64,000 bases of DNA, taken from contig NZ_OW150024.1 in the NCBI RefSeq assembly GCF_933509905.1, positions 1,910,001-1,974,000 on the forward strand, written 5' to 3'. Of this stretch, positions 26,665-36,128 are shown piece after piece. Position 1 is the stretch's first letter; every line of letters begins with the position of its first letter. The stretch is from Trichlorobacter ammonificans (lineage in GTDB: Bacteria; Desulfobacterota; Desulfuromonadia; Geobacterales; Pseudopelobacteraceae). The notes beneath the pieces were generated by a model that saw only the letters and a program-made list of their open reading frames with translations, had not been told where the DNA came from and ran no database searches. The translations under genes and the position numbers were made by a program.

Positions 26665-27243
26665 CTACAGTGAACGCCCGAGTTGAAACGCCTTCAGGTT
26701 GATCTCCAGCGCTTTCTTCGGCACCATCTTCTCCAGGGCCTGTCGCCAGACCTCCTCGGCAATCTCCAGGCGCCGGGAAACCGCTCCCAGGAGCACCGTG
26801 TTGGCGGCCCGCAGATCACCGGCCTCCAGGGCCAGCCGCTGGCCGTCCACCGCCAGGGTGTCGGGAAACGCCGTGCGAATCCGCTCCACCAGGCCGTCGG
26901 GGTAGCGAGCCTGTCCCAGCAGTACCGACGGCGGCGGAATCTTGAAGTCGTTCACCACCACCGTGGCGCCGGGCTTGAGCAGGGAAAGATAGCGCACCGT
27001 TTCCAGCAGCTCAAAACCGAAGAGGATATCCCCCTCCCCTTCCGGCACCACCGGCGAGAAGACCCGCTCACCGAAGCGGACATGGGAGACCACGCTGCCA
27101 CCCCGCTGGGACATGCCGTGAATCTCGCTCTTCTTGACATCGAAGCCGGCCAGCATGAACGCTTCCGACAGAATTTCAGAGGCCAGCAGAATTCCCTGCC
27201 CCCCCACCCCCACCAGGAGGATATTGGTTATCGGCGTACTCAT
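26665..27243 (-). CDS. iorB: Indolepyruvate:ferredoxin oxidoreductase, beta subunit
   Basis: 192 residues of the pyruvate-ferredoxin-oxidoreductase gamma-domain family: ILLVGVGGQGILLASEILSE, HGMSQRGGSVVSHVRFGE and the late helix EEVWRQALEKMVPKKALEIN. It forms the enzyme with IorA, which oxidises aryl pyruvates (from Trp, Phe, Tyr) to aryl-acetyl-CoA with reduction of ferredoxin. The start overlaps the iorA stop (ATGA). Partner gene iorA is frameshifted. Confidence 0.93.
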   Translation of the reverse strand: MSTPITNILLVGVGGQGILLASEILSEAFMLAGFDVKKSEIHGMSQRGGSVVSHVRFGERVFSPVVPEGEGDILFGFELLETVRYLSLLKPGATVVVNDFKIPPPSVLLGQARYPDGLVERIRTAFPDTLAVDGQRLALEAGDLRAANTVLLGAVSRRLEIAEEVWRQALEKMVPKKALEINLKAFQLGRSL

Positions 27244-29020
27244 TTTTTCCCCCCGATGGCGTTGAATTTACAGAGTTGCTGACAGACGGTGCAGCCGGTG
27301 CAGAGATGGGGGTCGATGAACGCCTTGCCCCGCTTCCCTTCCGGGTCCGGTTTCCATTCAATGGCGGGACAGCCGATCCGCAGGCAGGCCTTGCAACCGG
27401 TACAGCGTCCCTGATCCACCTCCAGCACCGCTCCCTTTTCGAACCGCCCCGCGCCCTTGATCAGACAGCAGGGGCGGTTGGTGATGACCACCGACGGCTC
27501 CGGCCGCTGCATCTCCTCGCTGAGCGCCGCTTTCGTGGCCTCCAGATCGTAGGGGTCCACGGTGCGGACGTGGCGGATGCCCAAGGCCCGGCAGAGGTCG
27601 GGGATATTCACTTCCGGCGCGGCCTCGCCATCCAGGGAGTAGCCGGAGGCCGGGTTTTCCTGACGGCCGGTCATGGCGGTGATCCGGTTGTCCAGGATCA
27701 CCACCGTTGCCGGCGCCTTGTTCCAGGCCATCTCCATCAGACTGTTGATACCGGTGTGCAGGAAGGTGGAGTCGCCGATCACCGCCACCACCCGCTGCTG
27801 CTCCTCAGGCGGGAGCACCCGCACGATGCCGCTGGCATTGCTGATGGAGGCCCCCATGCAGACGCAGGTGTCCATGGCGTTGAGCGGCGGCATGAAGCCC
27901 AGGGTGTAGCAGCCGATGTCGCCGGTTACGTAGGCGTTCAAGCGGTTTAGCTCGTAGAAGACCCCGCGGTGGGGACAGCCGGGGCACATGTTGGGGGGAC
28001 GGGGGGAAGGGGCTCACCCTGTCCCTGGCGGGCGGCAGCCTGACCCGGCATGATCCCGGCAGTACTGAAGGCGTCACGGATACGGCCGGGGGACAACTCG
28101 CCGCAGAGGGAGATGATCTCCTTGCCCGTCACCGCAATCCCCATGGCTTTCACCTGCTCCTCGATGAACGGGTCCAGCTCCTCAACCACGAAGAGTCGCT
28201 GCACCTTACCGGCAAACTCGCGAATCAACTGCTGCGGCAGCGGCCAGACCATGCCCAGCTTGAGGGTGGACGCCTCGGGCAACGCCTCCCGCACGTACTG
28301 CCAGGTAACGCCGGCACAGATGACGCCGATGTCGGCGGAACGGATTTCCATCCGGTTGATGGCGGCAGTGTCGCCGTAGGTTGACAGGTTGACGGAACGT
28401 TCCTCAACCAGCGGATGACGAACCCGTGCATTCCCCGGCAACATCACGAGCTTTGCCGGGTTTTTCACCAGCTTCGGCTCCGGCAGCCCGCTCACCGGTT
28501 CCCCCGGCTGCACGATGGACTTGCCGTGGGAGATACGGGTACAACTGCGCAGCATCACCGGGGTGTCGAACTGTTCGGACAGTTCGAAGGCCAGCCGGGT
28601 AAAGTCGAGACATTCCTGGGAGTCGGCCGGCTCCAGCATCGGCACCTTGGCAAAACGGGCATAGTTGCGGCTGTCCTGCTCATCCTGGGACGAATGCATC
28701 TCCGGGTCATCGGCAACGATCAGCACCAAGCCGCCGCCGACGCCGGTATAGGAGAGGGTGAAGAGAGGGTCGGCCGCCACGTTGACGCCGACATGCTTCA
28801 TGCAGGCCAGAGCCCGGCCGCCGCCAAAGGAGGCACCGATGGCAACTTCCAGGGCCACCTTTTCGTTGGGAGCCCAGGAAGCATCGATTTCCCGGTACCT
28901 GACGACGTTTTCAAGAATCTCGGTGGAAGGGGTTCCCGGATAGGCGCTGGCCACCTTTACGCCGGCCTCGTGGGCGCCGCGGGCAAAAGCTTCGTTGCCG
29001 GACAGAATTTCCTTGTTCAC
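27240..29020 (-). pseudogene. iorA: Indolepyruvate:ferredoxin oxidoreductase, alpha subunit, split by a frameshift
   Basis: Two frames make one normal-length IorA of about 594 residues. The upstream part (from GTG 29020 behind GGAG) holds the pyrimidine domain: ASAYPGTPSTEILEN and SRNYARFAKVPMLEPADSQE. The downstream part (stop at 27240) holds the thiamine-diphosphate site (VIGDSTFLHTGINSLMEMA) and two ferredoxin motifs (CTGCKACLRIGC and CTGCTVCQQLC). The break is in a C-run near 28000: on the coding strand CTTCCCCCCGTCC reads Leu-Pro-Pro-Val in one frame; one extra C, or a -1 slip, restores Leu-Pro-Pro-Arg-Pro-Pro and then MCPGCPHRGVF. The rest has no damage, so a sequencing error, phase-variable run or recoding are all possible. 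First gene of the amino-acid unit. Confidence 0.9.
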
Positions 29021-29074
29021 TCGTGCTCCATTGTCTCTGAATAGTGGTGTCATACCTCAAAAAAAAGAACATTG

Positions 29075-29104
29075 TTTATACACGTCCCGGCGAAGACTTG
29101 TCAA
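29075..29104 (-). promoter_or_regulatory. Predicted sigma70 promoter for the iorA-livF unit
   Basis: Minus-strand TTGACA (29099-29104), 18 bases, then TATAAA (29075-29080). It lies about 55 bases before GTG 29020 and supports that start over an ATG at 29053, which has a purine-rich site too close to it. Confidence 0.6.
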
Positions 29105-29176
29105 TTCGTTTGCGTGGATACGCTACCCGCGTCCCGGCAGTAAAATGCCGGTTTGTGCTGCCTGCCGGTTTATGAT

Positions 29177-29860
29177 ATGAGTAGCGCCATCATGGCCGCC
29201 TCCCTCGCCTGCATAGACCTGACCCTCGAAGGGCTGACCACGGGGCTGAACCTTGAACTCTCCCCCGGTACGGCCGCGCTCTTCACCGCCGCCGGCGAGC
29301 AGGAATGCCTGCTGCTGGCTCGTACCTTCGCCGGCGAGCGTCCCCCCGACAGCGGCAGAATTCTTCTGGGAGACGCCTGCCTGGCGGAACTGGGCCGCAG
29401 CCAGCTTCACCAGCTGCGGCGCGCCATCGGCATCGTTTCCCCGCAGGGCGGACTGATCTCGAACCTGAAGCTGTGGGAGAACATCACCCTGCCGCTTTTG
29501 TTTCACGACGGCTGCGTGCCGGAATCGGCCAGCCGGACGATCCGCTCCCTCCTCGACGCCTTCGGCTTCACCGGGAACATCTGGGCCCTGCCCGGCCACC
29601 TGACCCCCTTCGAACGCCGGATGGCGGCCTTTATCCGGGCTGCCGTCAGCGGTGCACGCTGCCTGATCTACGCCGGCTGTTTCGACAACCTGCCGCACAG
29701 GGAACGGGACCTGCTCGTGGAGCAGGCCGCCGGGCTTCACCGGAGCAACGCCGGCATGATCTCGCTGTACCTCACCGCCACCACCACCCCCCTTGACCAC
29801 CTTGAGCCGGACCTGCACTGTAACCTGCGCCACCAACCGGCCCAGATCACGAGGACTTAG
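29177..29860 (+). CDS. MlaF-like ABC protein lacking ATPase motifs
   Basis: About 227 residues that align along their length with MlaF ATPases: PPDSGRILLGD, LHQLRRAIGIVSPQGGLISN (Q-loop glutamine near residue 90), LWENITLPLLFH. The catalytic motifs are gone. Walker A is replaced by FTAAGEQECLLLA (37-48), the signature by HLTPFERRMAAF (141-152), and Walker B by CLIYAGCFDN (162-171) without Asp-Glu. It therefore cannot hydrolyse ATP in the normal way and may be a scaffold. Immediately upstream of mlaD (1 bp spacing). No good ribosome site; ATG 29177 is the best guess, with a GTG at 29153 and ATG 29192 as alternatives. Confidence 0.8.
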   Translation: MSSAIMAASLACIDLTLEGLTTGLNLELSPGTAALFTAAGEQECLLLARTFAGERPPDSGRILLGDACLAELGRSQLHQLRRAIGIVSPQGGLISNLKLWENITLPLLFHDGCVPESASRTIRSLLDAFGFTGNIWALPGHLTPFERRMAAFIRAAVSGARCLIYAGCFDNLPHRERDLLVEQAAGLHRSNAGMISLYLTATTTPLDHLEPDLHCNLRHQPAQITRT

Positions 29861-30817
29861 ATGAGTATGGAACAGGACCCCCGCTTCAAATATCTTGAGC
29901 GCAAGATCGGGCTGTTCGTTCTGGCCGCCCTGGCCGGGGTCGTGCTGGTCGTTGCCCTGGTCGGCTACCAGAAGGATCTGTTCACCAGCACCTATACCCT
30001 CCACTTCACGGTGGATCGCGGTACCGGCTTCACCAAGGGGATGCCGGTCAAACTGTCCGGCTTCAGGATCGGCCGGGTCACGGACCTGGCCCTGAACAAT
30101 CAGGCCATGGTGGACATCACCATCGAAGTCGCCAAGAAATACCACTCCTGGGTACGCAGCGACTCCACCGTCAAGCTGGTCAAGGAGGGGTTGGTGGGGG
30201 ACAGCATCGTGGAAGTCTCCGTCGGCTCCCTGGACAAGCCCCAGGTCAAGGACGGCGACAGCCTGACCTACGTCAAGACCAAGGGGTTGGACGAACTGGC
30301 CGACGAAATAGCCGAAAAGGTGAAACCGGTGCTGATCGAGGTCAAGGAGATCATCAGCTACGTTAACGACCCGGAGGGCGACCTGAAGAAAACCGTCAGA
30401 AATCTTGAACTTCTGACCCGCAACCTGGAAACCACCCGCAGCAACGCCGATGCCCTGCTCAGCGGCGCCAACCGCAACCTGGAGGGGATCGCCCGCCAGA
30501 CCGCAACCCTGCTGGACACCACCGGCCGCAAGATCGACAGCCTCGACCTGACCACGATCAACGCTTCCCTGGATCGCCTGCCACCGCTCCTGGACAAGAC
30601 CGACGCCGCCATGGCCAACTTGGTGCAAATCTCCGACGATACCCGGCTGATGACCCGGCAGACCTTCCCCCTGCTCCCCGGTCTGCTCTCCCGCACGGAA
30701 GAGCTGCTCTTCAGCACCGACCGGCTGATGAACACCCTGAACCGCTCCTGGCTGCTGGGGGGGACGGACGCTCCCTCCCTGGACCGGACCGGAAAGGCGG
30801 GTGACAGCCATGACTAG
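29861..30817 (+). CDS. mlaD: MlaD/MCE-domain lipid-transport protein
   Basis: 318 residues. One N-terminal membrane helix (LFVLAALAGVVLVVALVGY), then an MCE domain (about 38-120): TLHFTVDRGTGFTKGMPVKL and GFRIGRVTDLAL, followed by a long helical tail (about 150-300) with repeated hydrophobic/polar spacing. MCE proteins carry lipids between the inner and outer membranes and are held in the periplasm by the helix. GAGGAC precedes ATG 29861. It overlaps the TPR lipoprotein gene by 8 bp. Confidence 0.92.
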   Translation: MSMEQDPRFKYLERKIGLFVLAALAGVVLVVALVGYQKDLFTSTYTLHFTVDRGTGFTKGMPVKLSGFRIGRVTDLALNNQAMVDITIEVAKKYHSWVRSDSTVKLVKEGLVGDSIVEVSVGSLDKPQVKDGDSLTYVKTKGLDELADEIAEKVKPVLIEVKEIISYVNDPEGDLKKTVRNLELLTRNLETTRSNADALLSGANRNLEGIARQTATLLDTTGRKIDSLDLTTINASLDRLPPLLDKTDAAMANLVQISDDTRLMTRQTFPLLPGLLSRTEELLFSTDRLMNTLNRSWLLGGTDAPSLDRTGKAGDSHD

Positions 30818-31664
30818 GACTAGGAACGAACGGAGCCGGGTTCGTGTCCGTCCCGGCGGCGTCATGCTGCGGGACTCCCTGCACGGCGTACTGCTCTGCA
30901 TGCTGCTGGCCGGCTGCGCCGGCGGCATGCCGCAGGCAAGCGAAAGCCACCGCCGGATTGCCGACCTGAACGAGCGGGCGCTGATGAGTGTGGAAAAGAA
31001 CCGCCTGGACGATACCCGGCGCCTGCTCGACGAGGCCCTCGGGCTGGCCACCGCCCTGGATGACGACGGGCAGCAGGCCCTGACCCTGCTGAACCTGGCC
31101 CGGCTGGAACGGCGACTGGGCCGGCTGGAGCAGGCGACGCGGCTGCTGGAACGGGGCCGCCGTCACGCAGGCGCAACTGGGTACGCCGCCGATCTTGCCC
31201 AGGAAACGGCCCTGGTGCTGCTGGCCGGGGGACAGACAGCCGAGGCCCGCCGCTGGGCGGAAATCGCCCTGCAGGAGGAGCGGGGGGAGATGACGGCGCG
31301 GCGTTTGAATCTGCTCTCCCGCATCGCCCTGCGGCAGGAGGACCGTGCCGCAGCCCTCGCCTACGCGGAGCAGGCACTGGAGAAGACCGGCTCACGGGAA
31401 CTCCTGGCCGAGGAGCGGGCCAATGCCCTGCGGACCATCGGCCGGCTGCGGGGCGAGGAACAGCGGTTCGCAGAAGCCGAGAAACTGTTGCTCGAAGCGC
31501 TCGCCCTCGACCGCCGCCTGGAGCGTCCGGCAAAGATCGCCGCAGACCTGGAAGCGCTGGCGGCCCTGTTGGAACGAACGGGCGACACCGCACGCAGCGA
31601 CGATTACCGCCAGCGGGCCGCCAGGGTACGACACCAGCTTCCGCCGCGCGCCACGGAGCCCTGA
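30810..31664 (+). CDS. TPR-repeat lipoprotein
   Basis: About 284 residues. Signal ends in lipobox LLAGC at about residue 35, after a basic N-region and a hydrophobic stretch (GVLLCMLLAG). The rest is helical TPR repeats: LDDTRRLLDEALGLATALDD, LNLARLERRLGRLEQATRLL, EAEKLLLEALALDRRL. Probably an outer-membrane-attached partner of the MlaD complex, because the start overlaps mlaD by 8 bp (inference). A downstream ATG at 30864 is a possible alternative start. The next gene follows directly. Confidence 0.85.
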   Translation: MTRTRNERSRVRVRPGGVMLRDSLHGVLLCMLLAGCAGGMPQASESHRRIADLNERALMSVEKNRLDDTRRLLDEALGLATALDDDGQQALTLLNLARLERRLGRLEQATRLLERGRRHAGATGYAADLAQETALVLLAGGQTAEARRWAEIALQEERGEMTARRLNLLSRIALRQEDRAAALAYAEQALEKTGSRELLAEERANALRTIGRLRGEEQRFAEAEKLLLEALALDRRLERPAKIAADLEALAALLERTGDTARSDDYRQRAARVRHQLPPRATEP

Positions 31665-32297
31665 ATGATGCAGAGCAGCGGCGATTCCCTTGCCGGCTTT
31701 TTCATGATCTCCTGCCTGCTGGGGCTGGCACCCGGTCCGGACAACCTTTACGTACTGACCCAGTCGGCCCTACGGGGCAGAGGTGCCGGCTTTGCGGTCA
31801 CCCTGGGACTCTGTACCGGCCTCGTCGGTCATACCGCCGCGGTGGTGCTGGGGCTGGCCGCGGTGCTGGCCGCCTCACCCCGGGCATTGTTCCTGCTCAG
31901 GCTCTGCGGCGCCCTCTACCTGCTCTGGCTGGCCTGGCACGCCTTCAGGACCACGGTCACGGCAAGCGGCGCCACGACTGGAGAGGAGCTGAGCGGCTGG
32001 CAGCTGTACCGCCGCGGTATCCTGATGAATAGCTCAAACCCCAAGGTCACCATCTTTTTCCTGGCCTTTCTCCCCCAGTTCGTCCTGCCGGACCGGGGGC
32101 CGGCCGCAGTCCAGCTTGCGCTGCTGGGAGGACTGTTCATCGCGGCAACCCTGCTGGTCTTCGGCAGCATCGCCCTGCTGGCCGGCCTGCTGCGGGAACT
32201 GTTCTCCCGCGTTCCGGCCGTGCAGTTGACCCTGCAGCGCGCCGCCGGAGCGCTGTTCATCGCCCTGGCCCTGAAGCTGCTCCTGAGCAGCCCCTAG
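31665..32297 (+). CDS. LysE/RhtB-family amino-acid exporter
   Basis: 210 residues, about six membrane helices. The family signature near the start is GLAPGPDNLYVLTQSALRG, then GLCTGLVGHTAAVVLGLAAV and the second-half MNSSNPKVTIFFLAFLPQF. Exports small amino acids or homoserine/threonine-like compounds across the inner membrane using the proton gradient. Starts directly after the TPR gene stop, so it is translationally coupled. Confidence 0.9.
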   Translation: MMQSSGDSLAGFFMISCLLGLAPGPDNLYVLTQSALRGRGAGFAVTLGLCTGLVGHTAAVVLGLAAVLAASPRALFLLRLCGALYLLWLAWHAFRTTVTASGATTGEELSGWQLYRRGILMNSSNPKVTIFFLAFLPQFVLPDRGPAAVQLALLGGLFIAATLLVFGSIALLAGLLRELFSRVPAVQLTLQRAAGALFIALALKLLLSSP

Positions 32298-32390
32298 CGG
32301 CGCTGCCGGACGCCGTCGGCACCGCGCACCCTGTTTGCGGCCGGCCACTACACAGCTGTTGTTGGTCCATCACGGACACAGGATACGACC

Positions 32391-35300
32391 ATGACGTCCT
32401 ACCGCGACCTGACGATCAAGTACAAATTGACGCTCGGCTATGCCGCAGTCCTTGCCCTCTGCTGCCTGATCGGTTTTTTCGGCTTCAGGGGGATGTCGGA
32501 AATCAAGGCCCGGCTGGATGACCTGCAGCAGAACCTCATGCCCAACATCACCACCATCGCCGACATCGACCGCTACGCCCAGCAACACCGCCGCGCCTTC
32601 CTGCACTACCAGATCAACGCCCACCCCGACCACCGCGCCGCCGTCGCCGCCCGGCTGTCCAAGACGGAGCTCCAGACCAGACAAACGCTCAAGCGACTGG
32701 AAACATTGGATCAAACCGCCGAGGAACGGACACTGCTGGGAGAAGTCAACCTGCTCGTCCAGCAGTACTTCGATGCCGCCAACGCCGTACAGAAACAGGC
32801 GGCATCCGGCATTGACCACGCCCGGCTCGATGCCGAAAACGAGCGGATATTCGCCCACTTCAGCAGGCTTGAAGCCGCGGTCAACCGGCTCTCCCAGCTC
32901 AACAGCGAAGAGGCTGCCGGTCATTACCAGAGCAGCACCCTCACCTACCGGCAACTCTGCTTCTGGCTGGCGCTGCTGCTGGTCTGTACCACCTTGCTTG
33001 CCGCAGCCATGATCGTCCTGATCAGCCGCAGCATCTCCACCCCGGTGCGCACGGTGCTGGACGCTATCCGCCTGCAGGAGGAGCGGGGCAGAGAGAATGC
33101 CCGGCTGGCGGAGGCGATCGCCGGCGGCGATCTGGGGCAGGATGTACAGATCGGTGAGCCGCTGCAGCTCGACCAGGAACAGATCAGCCGCGACGAAGCC
33201 GGCATGCTGCTCAGAGCCGTGGCGGGGATGAGTGAATCGCAGCACGCCCTGGACCTGGCCTTTGCCGAAATGACCCGCTCCCTGCGCCGCCACCGCGACG
33301 AGGAGGCGGTACGCGCCTGGTTGAAGAACGGCCAGCATGAACTGAACTCCCTCCTGCGGGGGGACCGTTCCTCCGAGGAGCTGACCGGGCATACCCTGAC
33401 CTTTCTCGCCGACTACCTGGGGGCCGGCGCCGGTGCCTTCTACCTGTTCGACGAGCCGGAGGGGATGCTGCGCCTCGTTGCCGGCTACGCTCTCAGTCGC
33501 CCCGACGAGCATCCCCAGCGGATCGCCCTGGGAGAAGGGCTGGTGGGGCAGGCAGCCCGCGAGCGCAAGCTCATCTGCCTGAACGCCGTCCCCCCCGACT
33601 ACCTGCGGATCGGCTCCGGTCTGGGCGAGGCCGATCCGATCGCCATCCTGATCCTGCCGCTTCTGCATGACAGCGACCTGGTCGGCGTCATCGAACTGGG
33701 TTCCTTCGTCGATTTCACCACCGAGCAGCTCGACTTCCTGCAGCAGTCCCGCGAAGCCATCGCCATCGCCTTGAGCGTCAACCGGTCGCGACACCTGGTC
33801 AACGACCTGTTGGCCCAGACCCAGGCCCAGGCCGAAGAACTGCGGGTACAGCAGGAGGAGCTGCAGCAAACCAACGAGGAGCTGGAGGAGCGCGCCCAGG
33901 TGCTGGAGCTGCAACGGGAGCACATCCGTGCCAAGAACCGGGAGATCGAGGAGAAAAGTCGCGAACTGCAGCGCAAAGCCGACGAACTGGAACGGGTCAG
34001 CACCTATAAGTCCGAATTCCTGGCCAACATGTCCCATGAACTGCGCACGCCGCTGAACAGCCTGCTGATTCTTTCCGGCCTGCTCAGGGACAACCGCGAC
34101 GGCAACCTGACCCGGCGCCAGGTGGAATTTGCCGCCACCATCAACAGCGCCGGCCGGGACCTGCTCACCCTGATCAACGACATTCTGGACCTCTCCAAGA
34201 TCGAGTCGGGCCACCTGGAGTTCCATTACGAGGAAACGACCCCCGCGGAGATCTGCGGTGAGCTGGCCGCCATGTTCACCCCCCTGGCCGAGGAGAAGGG
34301 GATCGATTTCGTGCTGCGCTACGACGAGCCGCTGCCGCCCGTCCTGCTGGCAGACAGCCAGCGGGTTCGCCAGATTCTGAAAAACCTGCTCTCCAATGCC
34401 TGCAAATTTACCGCCCATGGCCAGATGGAGCTGCGCGTCCATACGCCCCACGCCGCCGACTCCCCCCTCGAGCCCCCCGCCGTGGCCTTTGCGGTCAGCG
34501 ATACCGGCATCGGCATCCCGGCCGACAAGCAGTCCATTATCTTCAACGCCTTCCAGCAGGCGGACGGCAGTACCAGTCGCACCTACGGCGGTACCGGTCT
34601 GGGACTTTCCATCTCCCGCCAGCTGGCCCGCTCCATGGGGGGAGAGATCACCCTTGTCAGCGAGCCGGGCAACGGCAGCACCTTCACCCTCTACCTGCCA
34701 CTCACGGGGAGCTGTGCCCTGGTCCGCCCGGAACCGTCCCCCCCCCTGCCGCAGCAGCCGCCCCCGCCAGCCGTCACGCCGGGCAACGCCAGGGCCGTCG
34801 AGAAGAGCATGGAGCCGTTGCCGCCCCCCATTGCGGATGACCGTGAACTGCTGCAGCACGGCGAGCGCAGCATCCTGGTCATCGAGGACGACCTCCCCTT
34901 TGCCGCCGTGCTGCGCGACATGGTGCGGGAGCGCGGCTTCCGCGCCCTGGTGGCCGCCGATGGTGAAAGCGGTATCGCCCTGGCCCAGCGCCACCACCCC
35001 AGCGCCATCATCCTGGACGTGATGCTCCCCCATATCGACGGCTGGGGCGTGATGCGCAGCCTGAAGGACAACCCGGAGACCCGCCATATCCCGGTCCATT
35101 TCATCACCTGCCTGGAGGAACGCCGCAAGGCCATGGCCATGGGAGCCATCGGTTTCATCACCAAGCCGGTCAGCAGCGACCAGTTGGAGGCGGTCTTCGG
35201 CACCCTCACCACCGCCATGGACAAGACCATGAAAATGCTGCTGATCGTGGAAGACGATCCCGCCCAGGCCACCGCCATGGTGGCCCTGCTGGAGGCGGGC

Positions 35301-36062
35301 AACGTCGTCATCAAGGTGGCGGAAACCGGCGACCAGGCCATTGCGTTGCTCTCCAGCGAGCCGTTTGACTGCATCGTGCTGGATCTGGGGCTGGCCGACA
35401 TGGGGGCCTTCGAGTTGCTGGAAGAGCTGAAACGACTCGACCCGGGGCGGCGCATCCCGGTGATCATCCACACCGGCCGTGAACTTTCCCGCGAAGACGA
35501 GCGGCGGCTGCACCACTACGCGGAGAGCATCATCATCAAGGGGGCCAAGAGCCCGGAACGGTTACTGAACGAGGTGACCCTCTTCCTGCACCTGATCGAG
35601 ACCTCCCTTGACCCCGGCAAGCAGCGGATGATCCGCGCCGCCCTGGACAAGGAGGCGATGCTGGAAGGAAAGAAAGTGCTGATCGTGGACGACGACATGC
35701 GCAACATCTTCTCGCTGTCCAGCGCCCTGGCCGAGAAGGATATGATCATCCTGGAGGCGGAGAACGGCCGGGAGGCGCTGCGGCAACTGGATCAGCACCC
35801 GGACGTCAACCTGGTGCTGATGGACATCATGATGCCGGAGATGGACGGCTACGAGGCGATGCGGGCGATCCGGGCCGACAACCGCTTCAGGAACCTGCCG
35901 ATCATCGCCCTGACCGCCAAAGCGATGAAGGGGGACCGGGAGGAGTGCCTGAACGCCGGCGCCAGCGACTACATTCCCAAGCCGGTGGACATGGACAAGC
36001 TCTTTTCGCTGCTGAGGGTCTGGCTTTACTCCTCGGCAACGTCGACTACAATGGACATGTAA
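32391..36062 (+). CDS. Hybrid histidine kinase with four-helix sensor, HAMP, GAF and three receiver domains
   Basis: 1223 residues. Membrane helix 1 (about 12-32), a periplasmic four-helix-type sensor (35-185), helix 2 (188-210), HAMP (211-265), GAF (about 315-465), coiled coil (475-545), HisKA with the phospho-acceptor in MSHELRTPLNSLL (His549), HATPase (about 650-785: DTGIGIPADKQSIIF and GTGLGLSISRQLA), a Pro-rich linker, then three receivers starting near 827 (IILDVMLPHIDGW), 949 (IVLDLGLADMGAFELL) and 1096 (LVLMDIMMPEMDGYEAM). All three phospho-acceptor aspartates are present. Starts at ATG 32391 with AGGA upstream. First gene of the 32.4-42.4 kb signalling set. Cytoplasmic output is not encoded in the protein, so it probably passes phosphate to other regulators. 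Confidence 0.93.
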   Translation: MTSYRDLTIKYKLTLGYAAVLALCCLIGFFGFRGMSEIKARLDDLQQNLMPNITTIADIDRYAQQHRRAFLHYQINAHPDHRAAVAARLSKTELQTRQTLKRLETLDQTAEERTLLGEVNLLVQQYFDAANAVQKQAASGIDHARLDAENERIFAHFSRLEAAVNRLSQLNSEEAAGHYQSSTLTYRQLCFWLALLLVCTTLLAAAMIVLISRSISTPVRTVLDAIRLQEERGRENARLAEAIAGGDLGQDVQIGEPLQLDQEQISRDEAGMLLRAVAGMSESQHALDLAFAEMTRSLRRHRDEEAVRAWLKNGQHELNSLLRGDRSSEELTGHTLTFLADYLGAGAGAFYLFDEPEGMLRLVAGYALSRPDEHPQRIALGEGLVGQAARERKLICLNAVPPDYLRIGSGLGEADPIAILILPLLHDSDLVGVIELGSFVDFTTEQLDFLQQSREAIAIALSVNRSRHLVNDLLAQTQAQAEELRVQQEELQQTNEELEERAQVLELQREHIRAKNREIEEKSRELQRKADELERVSTYKSEFLANMSHELRTPLNSLLILSGLLRDNRDGNLTRRQVEFAATINSAGRDLLTLINDILDLSKIESGHLEFHYEETTPAEICGELAAMFTPLAEEKGIDFVLRYDEPLPPVLLADSQRVRQILKNLLSNACKFTAHGQMELRVHTPHAADSPLEPPAVAFAVSDTGIGIPADKQSIIFNAFQQADGSTSRTYGGTGLGLSISRQLARSMGGEITLVSEPGNGSTFTLYLPLTGSCALVRPEPSPPLPQQPPPPAVTPGNARAVEKSMEPLPPPIADDRELLQHGERSILVIEDDLPFAAVLRDMVRERGFRALVAADGESGIALAQRHHPSAIILDVMLPHIDGWGVMRSLKDNPETRHIPVHFITCLEERRKAMAMGAIGFITKPVSSDQLEAVFGTLTTAMDKTMKMLLIVEDDPAQATAMVALLEAGNVVIKVAETGDQAIALLSSEPFDCIVLDLGLADMGAFELLEELKRLDPGRRIPVIIHTGRELSREDERRLHHYAESIIIKGAKSPERLLNEVTLFLHLIETSLDPGKQRMIRAALDKEAMLEGKKVLIVDDDMRNIFSLSSALAEKDMIILEAENGREALRQLDQHPDVNLVLMDIMMPEMDGYEAMRAIRADNRFRNLPIIALTAKAMKGDREECLNAGASDYIPKPVDMDKLFSLLRVWLYSSATSTTMDM

Positions 36063-36128
36063 AAGCGGCAAGGCTTCCCCGCGGCAGATGGCCCGGCGCC
36101 GCACGACAACGACCCAAGGAGGCTGCTC

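Noticed and set aside
29021-29053. ATG 29053 as iorA start.
   Set aside because: Its purine-rich site touches the ATG; GTG 29020 has GGAG at good distance and fits the family.
32370-35516. A 1048-codon open frame on the minus strand over the hybrid kinase.
   Set aside because: Antisense to a clear kinase; residue makeup (Gln/Gly/Val rich) is that of a GC-rich shadow frame.
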